Source: Mycobacterium sp. SMC-8 (lineage in GTDB: Bacteria; Actinomycetota; Actinomycetes; Mycobacteriales; Mycobacteriaceae). Taken from it: a stretch of 64,000 bases of DNA. The DNA is taken from assembly GCF_025263565.1 (NCBI RefSeq), contig NZ_CP079865.1, positions 3,348,001 through 3,412,000 on the forward strand. The letters run 5' to 3'. The position numbers and the translations under genes are program-made. The notes under the pieces were generated by a model. That model did no database searches and was not told the DNA's origin. It saw only the letters and a program-made list of their open reading frames with translations. The first letter of the stretch is position 1. Each line of letters begins with the position of its first letter. Positions 52,516 through 60,767 of this stretch are shown here, one piece after another.

Positions 52516-52541
52516 GGTAGGTTTCCGTCGTCGGACCTACC
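52516..52541. promoter_or_regulatory. Inverted repeat before the GntR gene
   Basis: GGTAGGT (52516-52522) and ACCTACC (52535-52541) are separated by 12 bases, with inner TCCG/CGGA adding to the dyad. It is 23 bp upstream of the chosen GTG start and overlaps TAGGTT, a possible -10. It is a candidate operator for the GntR protein on the divergent promoter. Confidence 0.5.
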
Positions 52542-52564
52542 GGATGTGCGGGAAAGGAGCGCCG

Positions 52565-53305
52565 GTGTCGTCGTTGTCGCCGCTCGTTGCCGCCGAGGCG
52601 CCGGTGGGCCGTGCCGACGAGATCGTCCAGCGGATCACCGAAGCCATCCACCTAGGGCTGCTCGACGACGGTGAACGACTTCCGGTGGAGGTCGACCTGG
52701 CCGCCCAGTTCGGGGTGGCGCCGATGACCGTGCGAGAGGCCCTGGCGACACTGCGTGAACAGGAGCTGGTCGAGACCCGCCGTGGGCGCAGCGGCGGATC
52801 CTTCGTGCGGCGCCCGGCGGGGCCTCCGGTGGACAAGCTGACGGCGCGGCTGGCGGCCATGAGCGCCTCGGACATCCGGGATCTGTTCGACGAGCACACC
52901 GCGATATCCGGGCAGGCGGCCCGGCTCGCGGCAGAACGCGCGGCGCCCTATGCGGTGCGCCGGCTGTTCGCGCTGACCGACCAGCTCGGCGCCGCGGCCA
53001 CCCTGGGCGACCGCATCCGTGCCGACAGTCGTTTCCATATTCAGGTCGCGATCGCCTCGCAGTCCTCACGGTTGGCGCGACGGGAGGCCAACCTGCAGGC
53101 CGAGGCGGCCGGGTTGGTGTGGCTGCCGGTCGGGCAGCAGATCGACGTCGCCGCCCACGTCGAGGAGCAGCACGCCATCGCCGCGGCGGTGGCCGCCGAG
53201 AATGCCGAGGAAGCGCGCAGGTTGGCCGAGGCCCATGTGATGGGTCAGCTCGCCCGGCTGACCCAGGTGAACCTCGACCTCACCGCCACGGGGGAAGGGT
53301 CATGA
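52565..53305 (+). CDS. GntR/FadR-family regulator (PipR-like)
   Basis: A 246-residue regulator: an N-terminal winged helix (about residues 15-85; ERLPVEVDLAAQFGVAPMTV, REALATLREQELVETRRGR) and a helical FCD-type C-terminal ligand domain (FDEHTAISGQAARLAAERA). GTG 52565 is preferred because AGGAG lies 5 bases upstream. The M. smegmatis pip locus for piperidine/pyrrolidine use also has a GntR-type regulator before the P450. The stop overlaps the start of the Cache-domain gene, so regulator and putative sensor are made together. Confidence 0.85.
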   Translation: MSSLSPLVAAEAPVGRADEIVQRITEAIHLGLLDDGERLPVEVDLAAQFGVAPMTVREALATLREQELVETRRGRSGGSFVRRPAGPPVDKLTARLAAMSASDIRDLFDEHTAISGQAARLAAERAAPYAVRRLFALTDQLGAAATLGDRIRADSRFHIQVAIASQSSRLARREANLQAEAAGLVWLPVGQQIDVAAHVEEQHAIAAAVAAENAEEARRLAEAHVMGQLARLTQVNLDLTATGEGS

Positions 53306-54054
53306 CCTCGACATCGCTGGCCCGCCGCCTGGCCGAGGACGCATCGCGGTCGTTGGAGCCGCTGTACGAGATGCTCGGGGAGATCGCCGACGAGGTGGTG
53401 CGGAGCCGCCCGCCGCGCGCCGCCCTCACCGAGGCGCATTTCAGCGGCTTGCAGCGCCGCCTCGCCGAACGATTGCGCGACGAGTTCGCCGTGTGGGGCA
53501 TGGGGTTCATCGCCGCACCGTTCGTCGTCGACGGTTTGGAGCGCTATCTGGCGTGGTGGCAACGCAACAACGACCGGGTGGCACGGCTGCGGCTCAACTT
53601 CGACCCGACGAGCATCGACGTCTACGACTATCTGCAGATGGATTGGTATCAGCTGGCCAAGCGAGGGCAGGCGCGCGTCGCGTACGGGCCTTACGTCGAC
53701 TACAGCGGATCCGACATGTACACGATCACCGCCACGATTCCTGTTGTCGCCGACGGAACTTTCCTCGGAGTCGCGGGCGCCGATCTGGTGGTCGGCGAGG
53801 TGGAGCGCAAACTGGTGGAGGTGCTGCGCCAGACCGATGAGGACGCGGTCGTCGTCAACGCCGAGCGCCGCGTCATCGCCGCCAACACGTCTCGCTGGTT
53901 GGTCGGATCCCGGTTGCCGGCGATGCCCGTGGCCGGCACGACGGCGGATCCTGCAGGGTTCCGCCAGGTCGCGGAAATGCCACTCGGGACGGGTTGGGTC
54001 GTCGCCATCGGGTGGCCCGAAACGGATGCCGCGGGGCCCGATTCGCAGGCTTAA
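53302..54054 (+). CDS. Soluble Cache-domain protein, putative amine sensor
   Basis: A 250-residue protein with a helical N-terminal half (about 1-90) and a Cache-like domain (about 100-240; VAYGPYVDYSGSDMYTITAT, then GTFLGVAGADLVVGEVE). The spacing Y108, W115, Y116, D161 equals that of the amino-acid-binding motif of dCache_1 receptors, but the Arg that binds the alpha-carboxylate is M113. Loss of that Arg with the amine-binding residues kept is expected for an amine ligand. No signal peptide, membrane helix or output domain is visible, which is odd for a Cache protein. ATG overlaps the GntR stop. The sensing role is inferred. Confidence 0.7.
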   Translation: MTSTSLARRLAEDASRSLEPLYEMLGEIADEVVRSRPPRAALTEAHFSGLQRRLAERLRDEFAVWGMGFIAAPFVVDGLERYLAWWQRNNDRVARLRLNFDPTSIDVYDYLQMDWYQLAKRGQARVAYGPYVDYSGSDMYTITATIPVVADGTFLGVAGADLVVGEVERKLVEVLRQTDEDAVVVNAERRVIAANTSRWLVGSRLPAMPVAGTTADPAGFRQVAEMPLGTGWVVAIGWPETDAAGPDSQA

Positions 54055-54096
54055 CGCCGCGTTACCGACTTTTAACGAGAAACCTTCGTCAACCCG

Positions 54097-54124
54097 TTGA
54101 CATTAAGCATCTACTTCTAGAGTA
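54097..54124 (+). promoter_or_regulatory. Promoter of the cyclic-amine (P450) operon
   Basis: TTGACA (54097-54102) and TAGAGT (54118-54123, TANNNT) form a promoter with a 15-base spacer. TACT-TCTAG-AGTA (54112-54124), an imperfect palindrome, covers the -10 and could be the regulator's operator. The P450 start is 40 bp downstream with GGAGGTAG. Confidence 0.55.
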
Positions 54125-54163
54125 TTTAGTGACCATTCGGTCGCACTCGCGGAGGTAGCACTG

Positions 54164-55366
54164 ATGACGTCGACCACTCTGAATTCCGTTCCCAGCTTCG
54201 AGGTGTCCGATCCGGCGTTTTCGATCACCTCGGACGAGGTGCATGCCGCCCGGGAGCGCAGCTGGTACGCCACCACCGAATACGGTCTCGCGGTGCTCCG
54301 CTACGAGCAGGTCAACCGGCTGCTCAAGCATCCCAAGCTGCGGCAGGGCAGCGCTGCGTGGCCGGCCCACAACGGTGTGACCGAAGGGCCGTTCGCGGAC
54401 TGGTTCGCCAGCTGGATCCTCAACAAGGAGGGCGACGAGCACCACCGGCTGCGCCGCCTGATGAATCCCGCGTTCTCCAACAAGCTGATCGGTAACCTGG
54501 TGCCGCGCTTCCAGGCGCTGGCCACCGAACTCATCGACGGTTTCGCCGAACCCGATCGCTGTGAGTTCGTCAGTGAGTTCGCCGAGCCCTATGCGGCCCG
54601 GGTCATTGCGATCATGCTGGGCATCCCCGAGGGTGAGTGGAAGGTCATCTCCACCGAATCGGCCACGATCGGCCTGGCTCTCGGGGTCACGATCCGCGAG
54701 GATCTGCCCAGGATCGAGGCCGCGCTGAGCACGCTCTACGAGTACTGCGACGGGCTCATCGCCGACCGGAGGGTCAACCCGCGCGACGACTTCGTCACCA
54801 CGCTGGTCAATGCATCGCGGCCCGAGGACGGCCGGCTCAGTGACACCGAGCTGCGAGATGCCATGGTGCTGTTGATCTTCGGTGGCTTCGACACCACCAG
54901 GAATCAGCTCGGCCTGGCGATGCAGACCTTCATGGCCCACCCCGACCAGTGGCGACTGCTGGCCGCACGGCCCGATCTCGGCGGCAAGGCCGTCGAGGAG
55001 GTCATGCGGGTCAACCCGACGGTGCGATGGGTCACCCGCGAGGTGCTGGAAGACTTAGAATACGAAGGCGTCACGCTGACTGCAGGCACCACCGTGCACC
55101 TCTACAGTGAGTCTGCCGGCACCGACCCCCGCGTGTTCGAACCGGGTTTCGATATCACCGCAGAACGCAAGCCGCACTTCGGGTTCGGAGGTGGGGCCCA
55201 CCATTGCCTCGGACATTTCGTCGCCCGGTCCGACATGAGCGAGGCGTTGCCGCTGCTGGCCCGCCGGTTGCTCGACCCGCACGAACTGCCCGGCGCGACC
55301 TGGTTGCCCGACTCGGGCAACACCGGTCCGATCACGCTGCCCATCGGCTTCACGCCCGCCCACTGA
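54164..55366 (+). CDS. morA: Cytochrome P450, CYP151-like (secondary cyclic amine monooxygenase)
   Basis: A 400-residue soluble P450. The I-helix is FGGFDTTRNQ, the ExxR pair is in VEEVMRVNP, and the heme loop is FGFGGGAHHCLG with C348. P450mor/CYP151 of mycobacteria opens morpholine, piperidine and pyrrolidine by hydroxylating the carbon next to nitrogen. The gene order here, P450 / 3Fe-4S ferredoxin / glutamine-synthetase homologue, is the published morABC/pipABC order. No ferredoxin reductase is adjacent. RBS GGAGG is 10 bases before ATG. Confidence 0.85.
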   Translation: MTSTTLNSVPSFEVSDPAFSITSDEVHAARERSWYATTEYGLAVLRYEQVNRLLKHPKLRQGSAAWPAHNGVTEGPFADWFASWILNKEGDEHHRLRRLMNPAFSNKLIGNLVPRFQALATELIDGFAEPDRCEFVSEFAEPYAARVIAIMLGIPEGEWKVISTESATIGLALGVTIREDLPRIEAALSTLYEYCDGLIADRRVNPRDDFVTTLVNASRPEDGRLSDTELRDAMVLLIFGGFDTTRNQLGLAMQTFMAHPDQWRLLAARPDLGGKAVEEVMRVNPTVRWVTREVLEDLEYEGVTLTAGTTVHLYSESAGTDPRVFEPGFDITAERKPHFGFGGGAHHCLGHFVARSDMSEALPLLARRLLDPHELPGATWLPDSGNTGPITLPIGFTPAH

Positions 55367-55379
55367 AAGGAACGCCGAA

Positions 55380-55568
55380 ATGCACGTCACCGTAGATCTC
55401 GCCAAGTGTCAGGACCACGGCCAGTGCGCCATCGCCGCACCTGCGGTCTTCTGGCTCAACGACGACGGAAACCTGGAATACGAGGGAAATCCCGACGATT
55501 CACAGCGCAGCTACGTCGAAGACGCCGCCGATGTCTGCCCCGCGCAAGCCATCTCCATCAAGGAATGA
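55380..55568 (+). CDS. morB: [3Fe-4S] ferredoxin partner of the P450
   Basis: A 62-residue ferredoxin with C10, C16 and C53 (KCQDHGQC and DVCPAQ). The position of the second Cys of a 4Fe-4S set is His13, so a [3Fe-4S] cluster is expected, as in MorB/PipB. It passes electrons to the P450. It is 13 bp after the P450 stop with AAAGGAA upstream and is clearly co-transcribed. Confidence 0.9.
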   Translation: MHVTVDLAKCQDHGQCAIAAPAVFWLNDDGNLEYEGNPDDSQRSYVEDAADVCPAQAISIKE

Positions 55569-55574
55569 GCGGCC

Positions 55575-56960
55575 ATGACCATCACACCCCTTGACCTGCA
55601 CCGCGAGGCGAACGCCGGCAGCCCGGAACTCACCGCCGCGCTGTCCACCATCGCCGACCGCGGCGTCGAGTACGTGTACTTCCAGGCGATCACCATCACC
55701 GGTCGGGTGGTCGGCAAGGTCGCTCCTGCGCGGCATTTCGAGCGTCTCGCGATCCGCGGCGTGCAGCAGCACCAGACCGCGATCGCGAACCTGCAAGGGA
55801 CCCGCGAGGGCATACTCCTGGCCGGCGGGGTCAACGCTCCGGAATACACCGCCGTCCCGGACCTGGACACGTTCGCGGTGCTTCCGTGGGACACCAGCTT
55901 CGCCCGCGTGTTCTGCCGCCTCTACGAACCGGATCACCTCTCCGACCGCGCCGGCGCCGAATTCGCCTGCGACACCAGAGGACTGCTGCGCCGGATGCTC
56001 ACCGGCTTCACCGACCGGACCGGTCTGGAACTGCGCACCGGCTGCGAACCCGAGATGACCTGGCAGAGCGACGGACTGGAGGCCCAGTTCCGCCCCGGCT
56101 CCAGCCCGGCCTACCACATCGAGCATCTCGAACGGAATCGGCCGATCGTGAAGAAGGTCGTCGAGTACGCCCAGGCGCTCGGACTGGACATGATCGAAGG
56201 CGACTACGAGGACGAGTTCCAGGTCGAACTCAACTTCATGTACGACCGCGCCGATCTCACCGCGGACCGGCTCACCACCTACCGGCAGATCTGCAAACAG
56301 GTGGCCCGCGAACTCGGCATCCACGCCAGTTTCATGCCCAAGCCGGCCACCGGCATGATGGGCAACGGATGCCACCACAACTTCAGCCTGTGGCGCGACG
56401 ACGTCAACGTGCTCGCCGAGCCCGGCATCACCGAACTGCATCTGTCCGAACTCGGACGGCACGCGCTCGGCGGGCTGCTGGCACACTCCGCGGGTGCCAT
56501 GCTGATCAACGGCTCCACGGTGAACTCGTACAAACGGTACTGGGATGCCGGACAATTCGCTCCCTCGCGGATCAACTGGGGTCTGGACAACAAGACCTGC
56601 ACGGTCCGGCTCTCGGCTGTCGGCCGCCTCGAGTACAAGCTGCCCGACGCCGCCGTCAACCCGTACCTGTCGCATGCGGTGATCCTCGCCGCGTGCGAGG
56701 ACGGCATGAAGAATGCCACCGACCCCGGACAGCCCACCCAGGGTTCGTCCTACGACGCCCCCGTCGACGGCCGGTTCCCGGCGCTGCCGCTGACGCTCGG
56801 TGAGGCGATCGGGGCCTTCCGCGCCGACGAGGTGCTGAACCAGGCGTTCGGACCGGAGTTGTCAGCATTGCTCGTCGACTTCCACGCCGATGAGTGGGCT
56901 CGTTTCTGTGGACACGTGACCGAATGGGAGCGCGAGATGTATTGGAATGACGCACCGTGA
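55575..56960 (+). CDS. morC: Glutamine-synthetase homologue (gamma-glutamyl-amine ligase type)
   Basis: A 461-residue GS-superfamily ligase with the beta-grasp N-terminus, VELNFMYDRADLTADR-type metal block, MGNGCHHNFSLW, NWGLDNKTCTVR and the C-terminal EYKLPDAAVNPYLSHAVILA. GS homologues of the PuuA/GlnA3 kind glutamylate amines rather than ammonia. In mor/pip clusters the third gene is this GS-like ORF. Together with the C26 hydrolases downstream it suggests a gamma-glutamylated route for the amino-aldehyde or amino acid. Its stop overlaps the next gene's GTG. Confidence 0.85.
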   Translation: MTITPLDLHREANAGSPELTAALSTIADRGVEYVYFQAITITGRVVGKVAPARHFERLAIRGVQQHQTAIANLQGTREGILLAGGVNAPEYTAVPDLDTFAVLPWDTSFARVFCRLYEPDHLSDRAGAEFACDTRGLLRRMLTGFTDRTGLELRTGCEPEMTWQSDGLEAQFRPGSSPAYHIEHLERNRPIVKKVVEYAQALGLDMIEGDYEDEFQVELNFMYDRADLTADRLTTYRQICKQVARELGIHASFMPKPATGMMGNGCHHNFSLWRDDVNVLAEPGITELHLSELGRHALGGLLAHSAGAMLINGSTVNSYKRYWDAGQFAPSRINWGLDNKTCTVRLSAVGRLEYKLPDAAVNPYLSHAVILAACEDGMKNATDPGQPTQGSSYDAPVDGRFPALPLTLGEAIGAFRADEVLNQAFGPELSALLVDFHADEWARFCGHVTEWEREMYWNDAP

Positions 56961-57673
56961 CCGGGGCTTCGGACGCGCTGAGGCTGGCCTGCCTCGACGC
57001 CGAGGCGCCGCCGCTGTTCTCGCTGTGGACCCCGGAAGCCGGACGGAAAGGTTACGAACCGGGCGTCGCCGAGATCCTCGGGGCCGAACTCGGCCGGCCG
57101 ATCGAATGGGTCAGGGTGCCGTGGGTCGACATGATCCCGGCGGTGCAGCGCGGCGACGCCGACGCGGTGCTGTGCGGGCAGGGCATCACGGCCGCGCGGC
57201 AGGAGCAGGTCGACTTCACCCGTCCGTATGCGATCTTCCACGAGGGTGTGCTGGTTCGGCGCGGCTCCGGCATCCACGCGCCGGAGGACCTGGTGGGCTG
57301 CAGGGTCGCTGCGATCGAGAACAGCACCAACATGGCGCTGGCCCAGACGTTCTCCGGGGCTGAGCCGGTCGCGTTCGGTGCGGGGTCAGACGATGTGTAT
57401 GCCGACATGCTGGCCGCGCTGTCGGCCGGCGAGGTGGACGCCGTGGTCGACGACGATGTCGTCTTCGTCCCGCTGGGTGCCACCCACCCCGACTACGAGC
57501 TGGCGTTCACGGTGCCGACCGGCAACCGGTGGGGCATCGCGGTGGCCAAGGACCGTCCCGACACCCTTGCCGAGCTCGACGGGGCGCTGGACCGGCTCAT
57601 CGAGTCCGGGCGGCTGCGCAAAGTCTGGGAGGAATGGTTGCCGACGCTCGACTACCCGTTCGCAGGGGACTGA
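56957..57673 (+). CDS. Solute-binding-protein-like ORF without signal peptide
   Basis: A 238-residue SBP_bac_3 fold protein (amino-acid-binding type): PPLFSLWTPEAGRKGYEPGV, MIPAVQRGDADAVLCGQGIT, RQEQVDFTRPYAIFHEGVL, GCRVAAIENSTNMALAQTF and the C-terminal WEEWLPTLDYPF. Transport SBPs are exported, yet this one starts directly with the domain from a GTG that overlaps the GS stop, and no permease genes follow. A cytosolic enzyme-like or sensory use of the fold (as in cyclohexadienyl dehydratase) is possible. The role is unknown. Confidence 0.75.
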   Translation: MTGASDALRLACLDAEAPPLFSLWTPEAGRKGYEPGVAEILGAELGRPIEWVRVPWVDMIPAVQRGDADAVLCGQGITAARQEQVDFTRPYAIFHEGVLVRRGSGIHAPEDLVGCRVAAIENSTNMALAQTFSGAEPVAFGAGSDDVYADMLAALSAGEVDAVVDDDVVFVPLGATHPDYELAFTVPTGNRWGIAVAKDRPDTLAELDGALDRLIESGRLRKVWEEWLPTLDYPFAGD

Positions 57674-58390
57674 GTGACCCGACCGTTGGTGGCGGTGGTG
57701 GGACGCCGGGCTGCGCAGGTGCCGATTCTGCGCTTCTCGGCGACTCTCGCCGCGGAGGCCATCTGCGAGGCGGTGTGGGCCGCCGGTGGCGAACCGGTGA
57801 TCCTGCACGGGCCTGCCGCCGACCCGCTGACCGAGCTGCCGCGGCGGCTGAGGCGCTTCGACGGGGTGCTGCTGCCCGGCGGCGCCGACGTCGAACCGAG
57901 CCGGTACGGGGCCGAACCGGCACCCGAGACCACGGGCGCGGTGGCGTTCCAGGACGACTTCGACCTCGGCGTCACCCGGGCGGTGATCGATCTCGACATG
58001 CCCGCCCTGGCGATCTGCCGGGGCATGCAGGTCCTCAACGTCGCCCTCGGCGGCACCCTGACCCAGCACGTTGTCGAGACAGAAACCCTGCATCACAACG
58101 CGATTCACCATGTGCATGTCAAACGGGGATCGCGGCTGCACGCGATCGTGGGCGTACAGACCATCGACGTCTCGTCCTATCATCACCAGGCCATCGACCG
58201 GCTTGCCCCCGGTTTGACCGTCTCCGCTCTGGCCGCCGATGGTGTCATCGAGGCCGTCGAGCACCGCCGCGCGGATATCGTGGCGGTCCAGTGGCACCCT
58301 GAGGACCGCCACGCCGACTCCGTCACCGACGCGGCCCTGTTCGCCGATCTGGTGGACCGCGCCCGCAAACGAAAGGACTCCAGCACATGA
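57674..58390 (+). CDS. puuD: Class C26 amidotransferase-like hydrolase (gamma-glutamyl-GABA hydrolase type)
   Basis: A 238-residue PuuD-type enzyme with nucleophile C115 (LAICRGMQVLNV) and the His-Glu pair in VQWHPED (H208, E210). The substrate-loop GVLLPGGADVEPSRYG is typical. It would release glutamate from a gamma-glutamylated amino acid such as gamma-Glu-GABA. The GTG start immediately follows the previous TGA. It is the first of two adjacent paralogues, which share the fold but differ strongly in sequence. Confidence 0.85.
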   Translation: MTRPLVAVVGRRAAQVPILRFSATLAAEAICEAVWAAGGEPVILHGPAADPLTELPRRLRRFDGVLLPGGADVEPSRYGAEPAPETTGAVAFQDDFDLGVTRAVIDLDMPALAICRGMQVLNVALGGTLTQHVVETETLHHNAIHHVHVKRGSRLHAIVGVQTIDVSSYHHQAIDRLAPGLTVSALAADGVIEAVEHRRADIVAVQWHPEDRHADSVTDAALFADLVDRARKRKDSST

Positions 58391-59256
58391 CCGCCGTCGA
58401 CCGGGTGCGCCCGCAGGATGTCGCCCCGGAGCGTCCCGCCCCGGAGAAGCCGCGCGCCCACGTCTGCGTCCTCGCGTCGCTGAACTACCCCGAAATCAGC
58501 GCCGAGGACGTCGCGCTGATCCGGCGCTTCACCCGCGTGGCGCTGAACACTCTCGTCGACCTCGGTGCCGGTTTCGAGCTCTGGGACACCACTGTCCCGC
58601 TGGAAAACCCGGCTGCCGCTGCGAATTTCGACGGTCTGCTGCTGCTCGGCGGTGGCGACATCGACGCGTCCTGCTACGGCGGGGCGGCGCAGCACCCGAA
58701 GTCCTACGGGGTGGACGCACGTGCCGACCGCGATGCGTTCGCCGCGATCGCCGCGGCCGAGGCGGCTGGTCGACCGATCTTCGGTATCTGCCGCGGCTCC
58801 CAATTGCTCAACGTCGCCCGCGGTGGCACCGTCATCGGTGACATCGTCGATTACGCGCTGCATCACGGCGCGCCGGGCGAACCGGAGTTCGTCGACGAAC
58901 CGATCGACATCATGCCGGGCACCCGGCTGGCGTCGATCCTGGGCACCGAGCGGGTGACCGGACGATCCGGACACCATCAGGCGGTGGACACGCTCGGCCG
59001 CGGTCTCGTGGTCGCAGCCCGTGCGCTCGACGGCATCACCGAGGGGGTCGAGGATCCCGACAAGTTCTACCTGGGCGTGCAGTGGCACCCCGAGGACGAC
59101 GACGGGCCGGAAGAAGACCGGATGCGGCTGTTCGCCGCGTTCGTCACGGCCGCGGAGCGCTCCCGAGACACCACGGCCGCGGAGCGCTCCCGAGACACCA
59201 CGGCCGCGGAGCGCTCCCGACTGACCGGTGCCGCCGCGGCGGCGTCGCAGGGGTGA
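58387..59256 (+). CDS. Second class C26 amidotransferase-like hydrolase with repeat tail
   Basis: A 289-residue paralogue with nucleophile C135 (FGICRGSQLLNVARGG) and H234/E236 in VQWHPED. It is larger than its neighbour, with a charged N-terminal extension and a C-terminal tail of near-identical nonapeptides (TAAERSRDT, about 2.7 copies) encoded by a 27-bp direct repeat. The tail lies beyond the catalytic domain and is probably dispensable. ATG overlaps the stop of the first hydrolase by 4 bases. A gamma-glutamyl-amine or -amino acid substrate is expected. Confidence 0.83.
   Translation: MTAVDRVRPQDVAPERPAPEKPRAHVCVLASLNYPEISAEDVALIRRFTRVALNTLVDLGAGFELWDTTVPLENPAAAANFDGLLLLGGGDIDASCYGGAAQHPKSYGVDARADRDAFAAIAAAEAAGRPIFGICRGSQLLNVARGGTVIGDIVDYALHHGAPGEPEFVDEPIDIMPGTRLASILGTERVTGRSGHHQAVDTLGRGLVVAARALDGITEGVEDPDKFYLGVQWHPEDDDGPEEDRMRLFAAFVTAAERSRDTTAAERSRDTTAAERSRLTGAAAAASQG
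59146..59220 (+). repeat. 27-bp direct repeat inside the hydrolase gene
   Basis: Two full copies (59146-59172, 59173-59199) and a 21-base partial copy of ACGGCCGCGGAGCGCTCC + CGAGACACC, in frame and encoding TAAERSRDT. Its GCGGAGC-N6-GAGACAC core also occurs, with N7, in the 26-bp repeat at 17409-17538 (minus strand). Confidence 0.9.
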
Positions 59257-60767
59257 TCACCGCACGGAACCTGTGTCAGGTCGACCATCTCGGCCTGATG
59301 CTGGTCGCGGGCCGGCAAGGCGCCACGCGCGACATCGCCTGGGCCCATGCAATCGAGTTGGCCGATCCGACACCGTATCTGAGCGGCGGTGAACTCGTGA
59401 TGACCACCGGCATCAACATCGGCGTCGACACCGGGGCGCAGGCAGCCTACGTTGCGCGGCTGGCCGCGGCCGGTGTCTCGGCGTTGGCGGTGGACACCGG
59501 CACCACGCTCTCGGAGGTTCCCTCCGGTGTGCTCGCTGCCGGAGACGCACACGGTGTTCCGGTCTTGCGGGTGCCGGCGTCGACGCCGTTCATCGCGATC
59601 GCCCGCGTCGTCATCGACGCCGTGAAGGCCGACCAGCTCCGCGCCGTACAGCACGTCGTCGACCGGCAGGAGGTGCTGGCGCGGGCGACGCTGCGCGGAG
59701 GTATCCCCGGCGTGGTCGGCACGCTGGCCGAATGCCTGTCCTCTGTCGTCGTCGCGGTCGGCGCGGACGGACGTGTGCTCGCCACCGGCGGGACCGGCGA
59801 CCAACGGCTCATCTCGGCGCTGGCGGAGTCGGCCACACGCGGCGGCTGCCGGGCCGCGGCCGTGGTGTCCGACGGTGACGCGCTGCTGACCATCCAGAGG
59901 CTGCGCGCCGGTCAGGCCGTCCGCGGGCATCTCGTGGTGCGCACCGTCGCCCCGCTGTCGGATACCGAACGCCTGCTCGTCGCCCACGCGGTTTCGCTGA
60001 TCTCCCTCGCGTTGGAGAAGCCGGCCCGTGTGGTCGATGCCGAACAACGTCTGCGCTCGGCGGTGACGCGGGAGCTGCTGGCCGGGCACGGCACCGTCGA
60101 CGACGGCGTGCTGCGGTACTTCGGCTTCGACCCCGCCGACGAGGTGACCGTGGTGGTGCTCGACGGTGTGGGACCTGTGCTGGCCGCCGAGGACAGCCTG
60201 GGCCGCTCGCTCGCCGGGACCGGCCCCTACCTGATGACCGCGAGCGGAGCCGACATCGCGATCGTCCTACCCGTCAACGGAAGCCGGGACCGTATCGACA
60301 CAGTGCTCGCCGGACTCGTGCCGTCACCCGGCGGGGGAGCCAGCCGGCCGGTGCCGCTCACCGACATCGGCGCCGGCCTGCAGCAGGCCCGCATGGCCGC
60401 ACAGTCCGGCACGGGCAGTTTCACCTCATTCGGCGACCTCGGGCCACTCGGATTCCTTCTCGACGGACGCAGTCCATCCGAATTACGGATGCTCTCAGGT
60501 GATCTCGATTCCCTCGAGGGCCAGGACGGCGACCTGATCCGGACCTTGGCGGTCTACCTGAGGCACAACGGTCAGACCGAGGCCGCAGCCGCCGAACTGC
60601 GCATTCACCGGCACACGATGCGCAATCGGATGCGGCGCATCCGCGTGCTGCTCGGCGACGATCTGAGCTCGGCGGATTCGCGCACCCGGCTGTGGCTGGC
60701 GGTCAAGGCCCGGCAGTTGTTGCAGAGCCGTCCGCCCCCAGCGCCGGCGGTCCACTGCGGTAGGTGA
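59253..60767 (+). CDS. PucR-family transcriptional regulator
   Basis: A 504-residue regulator. The N-terminal PucR sensor (GATRDIAWAHAIELADPTPY, LSGGELVMTTGINI) and GGDEF-like middle are followed by the C-terminal helix-turn-helix (NGQTEAAAAELRIHRHTMRN, RMRRIRVLLG). PucR/CdaR regulators control purine, GABA and amine catabolism. The GTG start overlaps the hydrolase stop, so it is the last gene of the amine operon. Its 3' end overlaps the convergent CoA-transferase gene by 65 bp. Confidence 0.87.
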   Translation: MITARNLCQVDHLGLMLVAGRQGATRDIAWAHAIELADPTPYLSGGELVMTTGINIGVDTGAQAAYVARLAAAGVSALAVDTGTTLSEVPSGVLAAGDAHGVPVLRVPASTPFIAIARVVIDAVKADQLRAVQHVVDRQEVLARATLRGGIPGVVGTLAECLSSVVVAVGADGRVLATGGTGDQRLISALAESATRGGCRAAAVVSDGDALLTIQRLRAGQAVRGHLVVRTVAPLSDTERLLVAHAVSLISLALEKPARVVDAEQRLRSAVTRELLAGHGTVDDGVLRYFGFDPADEVTVVVLDGVGPVLAAEDSLGRSLAGTGPYLMTASGADIAIVLPVNGSRDRIDTVLAGLVPSPGGGASRPVPLTDIGAGLQQARMAAQSGTGSFTSFGDLGPLGFLLDGRSPSELRMLSGDLDSLEGQDGDLIRTLAVYLRHNGQTEAAAAELRIHRHTMRNRMRRIRVLLGDDLSSADSRTRLWLAVKARQLLQSRPPPAPAVHCGR

